Source: Chloroherpetonaceae bacterium (GTDB lineage Bacteria > Bacteroidota > Chlorobiia > Chlorobiales > Thermochlorobacteraceae). Taken from it: a stretch of 38,549 nucleotides of DNA. This document shows positions 33,782-38,549 of this stretch, piece by piece. The notes under the pieces are model-generated. The model made no database searches. It saw nothing but the letters and a program-made list of their open reading frames with translations, and was not told where the DNA came from. The position numbers and the translations under genes are program-made. The stretch is from contig JANWWA010000006.1 in NCBI GenBank assembly GCA_025056565.1, positions 112,102-150,650 on the forward strand, written 5' to 3'. Numbering within the stretch: the stretch's first letter is position 1; each line of letters starts with the position of its first letter.

Positions 33782-36700
33782 CTACTTCATCAACACCATT
33801 TTCCGACTCTCCACATACTGCCCTCGCCCAGACACTGCTTCAAGACGATAAATGTATATCCCACCACTTAACCCACTTGCCACAAACCGCACCTCATAGC
33901 GCCCTGCTTCCCTACGCCCCTCTACTAATCTTGCCACCTCTCGCCCCAATAGGTCATACACCGCTAGCCGCACCTCCGCTGGCTCAGGCACTTCAAACGC
34001 AATCACCGTGCCCGGATTGAACGGATTCGGATAATTCTGCTCCAAGCGAAACTCCCGACTGACCCGCCGACCTAGCACCTCCACCCGCCACCCATACTCA
34101 TGCACCGTGCCGTCAAAATCCACCGACCGCAACTGATACACATACCGCTCCCCTTCCCGCACTTGCTCATCCAAGTAGCGATACGCCCGCCCCAGTGGCG
34201 TGGTGCCTGCACCTTGCAGCGCCGCTTGCTCTCGGTAGTGCGCCACCACCTCACCGTTGCGCAACAGAATGAAACCCGCATTATTCAGCTCCGATGCCGT
34301 CTTCCAGCGCAACTCCACACCCAAACCCGTCGCCTTGCCCACAAACTCCACTAACTCCACAGGCAACGGATTGTCCGATACATTTACCGTGCCCAGCGCT
34401 ACATAAAAGTTTGGGTTCGTCGTCGTGATGGTCTCCGTAAATGGGTCTGATGTAATCGGGTTCGGCACGCTTGAAACTGAGCCACCTCGGTTGAGCCACT
34501 GGAACGGAGTGCTGCCTTGAAGAATGGTTGCCACACGTGTATTCGGTGGATTCAAGGCACCATCGTCTGTATTGACTTGCACGGTTGCCTGCGTTACATC
34601 TAGGTTGGATGTTCCTGTGTTGGTGAATTGATAGTGGCGCAGCTGTGAGACGCCTTGCAACGGGGATTGGTAGGCACTGGACACAGTGCTACCGGGTTGT
34701 GGGATGAGTTGTCCCAACAGCGCAGCGCCACTGGCGGCGGCTTGGGCTTGCAGCGTTACGGGGCGATAGAGTGCGGCATCGCCGAGGGGGTAGAGATAGC
34801 TGCCTGAGACAGTGGAGATAGCTCGTTCGATGCGTCCGTTGATATGCCCTGAGGTGCGGACGACGGAGCTGGGTGCAGCGTTGGTCACTCGCACGGTATC
34901 AGTAGCGTCGACGGTTACAATGCCGCCTGAAAGCGTCAGGGTGTTGCCCACTACGGCGCTACCGCCTGAGAGGTTTTTATTCAAGCCGCTAATGACAAGG
35001 TTGTGATACTGCACATTGGGCGCAAAGGTGCTCGTGCCATTGCGCGGCGTGATGGCTTGCGCCGCAACATTGTTGCTATACTCTATCGTGCCGCTGGTAT
35101 TAATGCTTGTTAAGTTCCAGCCGCCAATTGGGCCTCCAGTTGCTGGTGCTTCTTCTCCGTAGAAAAGCGTTACGTCTGGTGGCGCTCCTCCGCTTGGATA
35201 GGTATCTTGCCCCGTTCCTAAACCGTGCACATCATTTACCAGAATCCTACCGTTTGGTCCCATACTGAGGAAGGTTACGCCAGAGCCGCCCCCAGTGCGT
35301 GTAGCAATGAGCGCTGCACCATCATCGCATATCAGTGTTCCATTCACAAACAGGGTGCGCTGATTCATCAGCCCCATTGCCGCACCTGATACTACTCTAA
35401 GAAAGGCGTTTGGGGCCACTTCCCAGTCAGAAATTGCATTTGTCTCAGAGCCTGTGCCTAACCACATTTCTTTTGGAGCATAGAAAATCGCTGGGTTGCT
35501 GATGCTTGTTCCCCCTGTGAAGCGTAGCAGCGGCATGCTCAGTGAGAAACCACTTCTTAATCCATTGTAGCGGCTGGTATTTTTGACCGTAAAATTGCCA
35601 CCAAAATTAAATTGAATTGTTCCCGTAGGCGGTGAGATCGGTAACGACAACGGACTAAATCCATTCGCGGTCAAAAGCAGCGTTGCGCCCGTTGTGCCAT
35701 TCCCCGTATTGAAATTACCGTTCACGTTCAGGATTGCACCTGCTGCCGCTGTGGCTTTTGGAGAAGTGAGCACGATTCCAATACCTTCATTAGGGTGTGT
35801 CAGGTCTGGCGCAAGAATATCTTGCTGCACAGTTAGAGTCGTAACTGCATTAGCTGCACTACTCAGCACCATACCTGTATTGAATCTCGCACGGTCTGGC
35901 TGCCCTCCTCCAGCGGGGATATACGCCGCTTCACTTGTCGACGTGCCGATATTAATGTTACCTGTAACGGTATGGGAGAGTGTGGCACCTGGGTTAGCGT
36001 TCCAGATTAGTATCCCACGAGATAAAAACACATCACCTTGAATATTCAAGGGAGTGAATACACGCGTTGCGTTATCCTCCTTGTAGTCACCTGCAAATGC
36101 AAGCACCCCACGTGCCTGGCCGCCAAGATTTTGAATTGCTAATCCTCGCATAGTAATAGCTGGCGCGCCTGCCTGACCAATAATCTGCTCACGACTTGTT
36201 TGTTCTGGGTCATCAAATACGAAGCTCGGTGGTGGGGTAGGGTTGAATGAAGCATTAAGACCTGGCGGCGGTGTGGGCGAGGAATTGACCATTAACAGGT
36301 TGTTCAAATCATATGAACCGCTGCCGATAAGCTGCTGCTGCCCTTCATCGTTTCGAGTGAACACCACGTTGCAGATGTTGAACTCAGTAGGGTTATTGAA
36401 TTGGTTAAAACCCACCACTCCATTGTTGTTAAAGACAGTTGATGTGTTTGGCGGGTCAGTTGGCAAAGGCGAAAGTTGCAAGGTGTGTGTCGTAGTGGTG
36501 CTTAGTGGCAGTATCACCCCAAATTGCCCACCCGAATTCACAGTCACATTCCTTACAATAACTGTGCGTCCTGTCCCTGTGGCATCAAACTGCAATGTCC
36601 CACCACTATTGACCGTAATAGACTGTAAGGGAAACGGTGGCGTCACGTTGATTGTAACCGTGTGCCCAGCATTGATTGTAACGACCGCATTGTTACTTAG

Positions 36701-36883
36701 CTCTCCTGGGTATGTTCCCGTCGCAGTAGTATTCCAAATGCTTGGGTCACTCCAGTTTCCTGAACTGATGCTGGTGTAGGTGGTTTGTGCCCAAGCGGTG
36801 GAGAGGCTTAGTGCCCAGCAGGCAAGCCACACAGCGGCCAGTCGTCGCACGCTTTGCATCACTTGTTGTATCGCTTTAGTCAT
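33782..36883 (-). CDS. Large secreted protein with T9SS type A sorting domain
   Basis: A 1033-residue surface or extracellular protein. A signal peptide (about 1-33, ending AWAQ) starts it. A long, Gly/Ser/Thr/Asn-rich beta-strand region (about 34-830) opens with a NWSDPSIWN segment. Near residue 838 begins the conserved NPLPVELVEF linker of such proteins, and residues 945-1033 form the type IX secretion C-terminal sorting domain: QNYPNPFNPGT, VYDLLGREVARL, YIYRLEA and a terminal KMVLMK. The sorting domain is cleaved after export in known systems. The cargo function (adhesin, matrix protein or enzyme) is not recognisable. The last 590 bases have a different codon flavour from the rest. Confidence 0.93.
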   Translation of the reverse strand: MTKAIQQVMQSVRRLAAVWLACWALSLSTAWAQTTYTSISSGNWSDPSIWNTTATGTYPGELSNNAVVTINAGHTVTINVTPPFPLQSITVNSGGTLQFDATGTGRTVIVRNVTVNSGGQFGVILPLSTTTTHTLQLSPLPTDPPNTSTVFNNNGVVGFNQFNNPTEFNICNVVFTRNDEGQQQLIGSGSYDLNNLLMVNSSPTPPPGLNASFNPTPPPSFVFDDPEQTSREQIIGQAGAPAITMRGLAIQNLGGQARGVLAFAGDYKEDNATRVFTPLNIQGDVFLSRGILIWNANPGATLSHTVTGNINIGTSTSEAAYIPAGGGQPDRARFNTGMVLSSAANAVTTLTVQQDILAPDLTHPNEGIGIVLTSPKATAAAGAILNVNGNFNTGNGTTGATLLLTANGFSPLSLPISPPTGTIQFNFGGNFTVKNTSRYNGLRSGFSLSMPLLRFTGGTSISNPAIFYAPKEMWLGTGSETNAISDWEVAPNAFLRVVSGAAMGLMNQRTLFVNGTLICDDGAALIATRTGGGSGVTFLSMGPNGRILVNDVHGLGTGQDTYPSGGAPPDVTLFYGEEAPATGGPIGGWNLTSINTSGTIEYSNNVAAQAITPRNGTSTFAPNVQYHNLVISGLNKNLSGGSAVVGNTLTLSGGIVTVDATDTVRVTNAAPSSVVRTSGHINGRIERAISTVSGSYLYPLGDAALYRPVTLQAQAAASGAALLGQLIPQPGSTVSSAYQSPLQGVSQLRHYQFTNTGTSNLDVTQATVQVNTDDGALNPPNTRVATILQGSTPFQWLNRGGSVSSVPNPITSDPFTETITTTNPNFYVALGTVNVSDNPLPVELVEFVGKATGLGVELRWKTASELNNAGFILLRNGEVVAHYREQAALQGAGTTPLGRAYRYLDEQVREGERYVYQLRSVDFDGTVHEYGWRVEVLGRRVSREFRLEQNYPNPFNPGTVIAFEVPEPAEVRLAVYDLLGREVARLVEGRREAGRYEVRFVASGLSGGIYIYRLEAVSGRGQYVESRKMVLMK

Positions 36884-37540
36884 TGCTACATCCGTTTAAG
36901 TTAAAGAGACTTGCGTATTACACTCTACATTCTACACATCTTGCTTCCCTCTTTTAGGCAGACAGCGGTCAGCTCAAACCTGTGCGGCACGGAGAGCACG
37001 ATAGCTTGCACTTTGCGCACCCTTACTGCCAAAGCGATGCCGTGTTTGCTCTCTTGACCGAAAAGCGCTGCACCGCATACTGAATCCTCACCTATTTTCG
37101 CCCTGCTATGCCTTGTGCAGAACGTGCAGTCAGACTTTGCGAGTGCACAAAGGCACACGAGAACTTCAAAGCGTGCTTTACTTCAACGCATCACGCAAGC
37201 TGCATATTGCTTGCATTTTTCTCAGATTTTCCCTCAGCGGCTTGGATTTCAAGGGCAGCAGTGTGCCGTGAGAGTTTTCGGGGTAGGCTTACTTTGGGAG
37301 ACGCTCTCCCTGCAACACTCTCTTTCTTCCCCTCTCGAACATGCTCGCTTCGCGTGCCATTGTGTTTTGTTTTTTGGTGATGGGTACAGTTGTAAAATTA
37401 GGTCTTTTTCACTTGCGTTTCAACTAAGTGCTCGTAAGAATGTGACTTCTATCACACCTCATCTTTTCTGTCACGCTGCCAGCTACTCCGCTCACTTTTA
37501 CTTGAAGTTTGCTTTCGCTCGCAAAAGGCATTGCACCACT

Positions 37541-37605
37541 TTTTCAAAATGAGAAATCACTCTCCAAACTGCACAAAATGCCGCATTTCATTCTCAAAGT
37601 GAGAA
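37541..37605. repeat. Pair of near-identical palindromes 50 bp apart
   Basis: TTTTCAAAATGAGAA (37541-37555) and TTCTCAAAGTGAGAA (37591-37605) match at 13 of 15 positions. The second is a perfect 6-bp inverted repeat around AAG; the first has one arm mismatch. Their centres are exactly 50 bp apart, about five helical turns, which suits a dimeric repressor or activator bound on one face. Confidence 0.45.
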
Positions 37606-37630
37606 ACTGAATATTCCGTTATGCTCTTTT

Positions 37631-37647
37631 TTGAAAAAAGTTTTCAA
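37631..37647. repeat. AT-rich palindrome
   Basis: TTGAAAA and TTTTCAA arms flank the same 3-bp AAG core seen in the two repeats just upstream. It may be a third, variant operator. Confidence 0.35.
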
Positions 37648-37885
37648 TTTTTTTGCCGCAACCATTTCACTCACCTAAATTTGCTTCGCATCACAATTGC
37701 GCTTGCAGCATTTTTCCCTGCATAGATGCCCTGCGGAAAGCACGCAACAGCGTATTTCTACTTGCAAGCGTATCCACTCTGAAGGCACAGAAATTGCTTG
37801 CCTCTTTACGAGGCAGAGCCCGACTCTAACAACACTTTTTTCCAGAAAGCACCAGCTTTGAGCCGCTTTCATCACAGACTAAACA

Positions 37886-37892
37886 AAGGAGG
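37886..37892 (+). promoter_or_regulatory. Ribosome-binding site of nrdA
   Basis: AAGGAGG, the best Shine-Dalgarno match in the window, 6 nt before the ATG at 37899. Confidence 0.7.
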
Positions 37893-37898
37893 AACGCT

Positions 37899-38549
37899 AT
37901 GTATGTCATTAAGCGTGATGGCTCACGCGAAGAAGTCAAAATCGAGAAAATTTTGCATGCGGTTTCGCGCGCGTGCCGCGGCATTGAAAACGTCGTTCCG
38001 CTGGAAGTCGCCAAGCGCACCATCAACGGACTGCACGAAGGCAGCACCACCGAAGAGCTCGACAATCTCTCGATTGAAACCGCCGTGATGCTCACGGTCG
38101 AAGAGCCGAACTATTCCAAAGTCGCCGCCCGAATGCTCGCCGAGACCATTCGCAAAGAAGCAGGACGCGACGAAGCCTTCCGCGATTACGTCAAAACCGC
38201 CGACGAACTGGGCTTGATTGATAGTCGCGTGCGCGCGCTCGCCGAAGAAGACTTGGACGCGATTGAATACGCCATCGACCACGACCGCGACGACCTCTTC
38301 GAATACTTCGGACTTCGCACCATCTACGACCGCTATCTTCTGCGACACCCGAAAACGCGCAAAGTCATCGAGCGCCCGCAATGGATGTTTATGCGCGTCG
38401 CCTTGGGTCTCTCGAAGAACATCGCCGAAGCGATTGAGTTCTACGACATCATCTCGAACTTTCTTTATATGCCCTCCACGCCGACGCTCTTCAACTCAGG
38501 CACGCGCCATGCGCAAATGAGTTCGTGCTACCTGCTCACGGTCGGCGAA
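37899..38549 (+). CDS. nrdA: Ribonucleoside-diphosphate reductase alpha subunit, N-terminal part (cut by window edge)
   Basis: 217 codons run to the right edge with no stop. An ATP-cone allosteric domain (about 1-90: YVIKRDGSREEVKIEKIL, LSIETAVMLTVEEPNYSKVAARML) is followed by the R1 N-terminal region (YDRYLLRHP, ERPQWMFMRVALGL) and the start of the barrel with YMPSTPTLFNSGT and MSSCYLL, whose Cys210 corresponds to the first redox-active cysteine of class I alpha subunits. It makes deoxyribonucleotides together with a beta subunit not in the window. The gene sits behind a 1 kb leader region with palindromes. Class I is inferred from the ATP cone and conserved cysteine; the rest of the active site lies outside the window. 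Confidence 0.9.
   Translation, partial: MYVIKRDGSREEVKIEKILHAVSRACRGIENVVPLEVAKRTINGLHEGSTTEELDNLSIETAVMLTVEEPNYSKVAARMLAETIRKEAGRDEAFRDYVKTADELGLIDSRVRALAEEDLDAIEYAIDHDRDDLFEYFGLRTIYDRYLLRHPKTRKVIERPQWMFMRVALGLSKNIAEAIEFYDIISNFLYMPSTPTLFNSGTRHAQMSSCYLLTVGE

Larger units (their letters stand above)
36884..37898. other. Long non-coding region upstream of nrdA
   Basis: About 1 kb without a convincing gene. Several short frames exist on both strands but lack ribosome sites and recognisable similarity. It contains three AT-rich palindromes (37541-37555, 37591-37605, 37631-37647) and the AAGGAGG site of nrdA at its end. I see no tRNA, riboswitch or NrdR box that I can support. Confidence 0.5.

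Noticed and set aside
37115-37552. 145-codon plus-strand frame upstream of nrdA
   Set aside because: No RBS, no family, Phe/Ser/Cys-rich composition like non-coding DNA, and other overlapping frames of similar quality exist.
36884-37898. Possible tRNA, riboswitch or NrdR box in the nrdA leader
   Set aside because: No T-loop GTTCGA signature, no cobalamin-type conserved box and no NrdR-type palindrome were found by eye.

Overview
The window reads as a chromosomal segment of a member of the Chlorobiota/Bacteroidota (FCB) lineage, most like a Chlorobi-type organism. Four things point there: a 1033-residue secreted protein with a type IX secretion (T9SS) type A C-terminal sorting domain; several TAnnTTTG promoter elements of the Bacteroidota type, usually without a clear -35 box; a two-component-regulator beta-propeller/Y_Y_Y sensor; and a bacillithiol-type BshB1 deacetylase. 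Species cannot be fixed from the sequence. I see no tRNA, rRNA, CRISPR array, insertion sequence or prophage, so this looks like ordinary, mostly housekeeping, chromosome.

Layout. Positions 1-381 hold the N-terminus of a minus-strand GH13 alpha-amylase-family enzyme that runs off the left edge. A hybrid histidine kinase lies at 774-3245 (+). From 14146 down to 3322 almost everything is on the minus strand: a four-gene SiaABCD-like signalling operon (propeller-PP2C phosphatase, SiaB kinase, SiaC, GGDEF cyclase), an AT-hook-like protein, lysA, a phosphoglycerate-mutase-like metalloenzyme, bshB1 and serA. lptB (-) and a gamma-carbonic-anhydrase-like gene (+) diverge around 15.4 kb. The plus strand then carries a metallo-beta-lactamase-fold protein, a small HTH protein, a 21-codon ORF coupled to a two-TM Cys-cluster protein, and a TrmH-family RNA methyltransferase, which meets ugd (-) tail to tail.

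The right half holds a 4-TM membrane protein (-), the C-terminal half of a split carbamoyl-phosphate synthase (carB), rsmA, and a standalone PAS protein followed by a strong bidirectional terminator. Next come a minus-strand pair (ATP-grasp protein and a small exported protein), a TolC-type outer-membrane protein, a 69-residue protein, pyrC, a Fur-family regulator overlapping hemC, a BadF-type kinase (-), a Cys-cluster protein (-), a TPR lipoprotein-like or exported protein, the giant T9SS cargo protein (-), a 1 kb non-coding stretch, and the start of nrdA (class I ribonucleotide reductase alpha), cut by the right edge.

The most interesting unit is the operon at 8892-14146. Its gene order matches the Pseudomonas siaA-siaB-siaC-siaD pathway (phosphatase, kinase, phospho-switch, c-di-GMP synthase), but the input module is a double beta-propeller with Y_Y_Y domain on the periplasmic side. 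It predicts that an extracytoplasmic ligand sensed by the propeller controls the phosphorylation of SiaC and hence c-di-GMP synthesis. Other points worth a look are the split carB, a 17-nt promoter block identical upstream of serA and carB, the coupled 21-aa ORF, and paired palindromes 50 bp apart in the long leader of nrdA.
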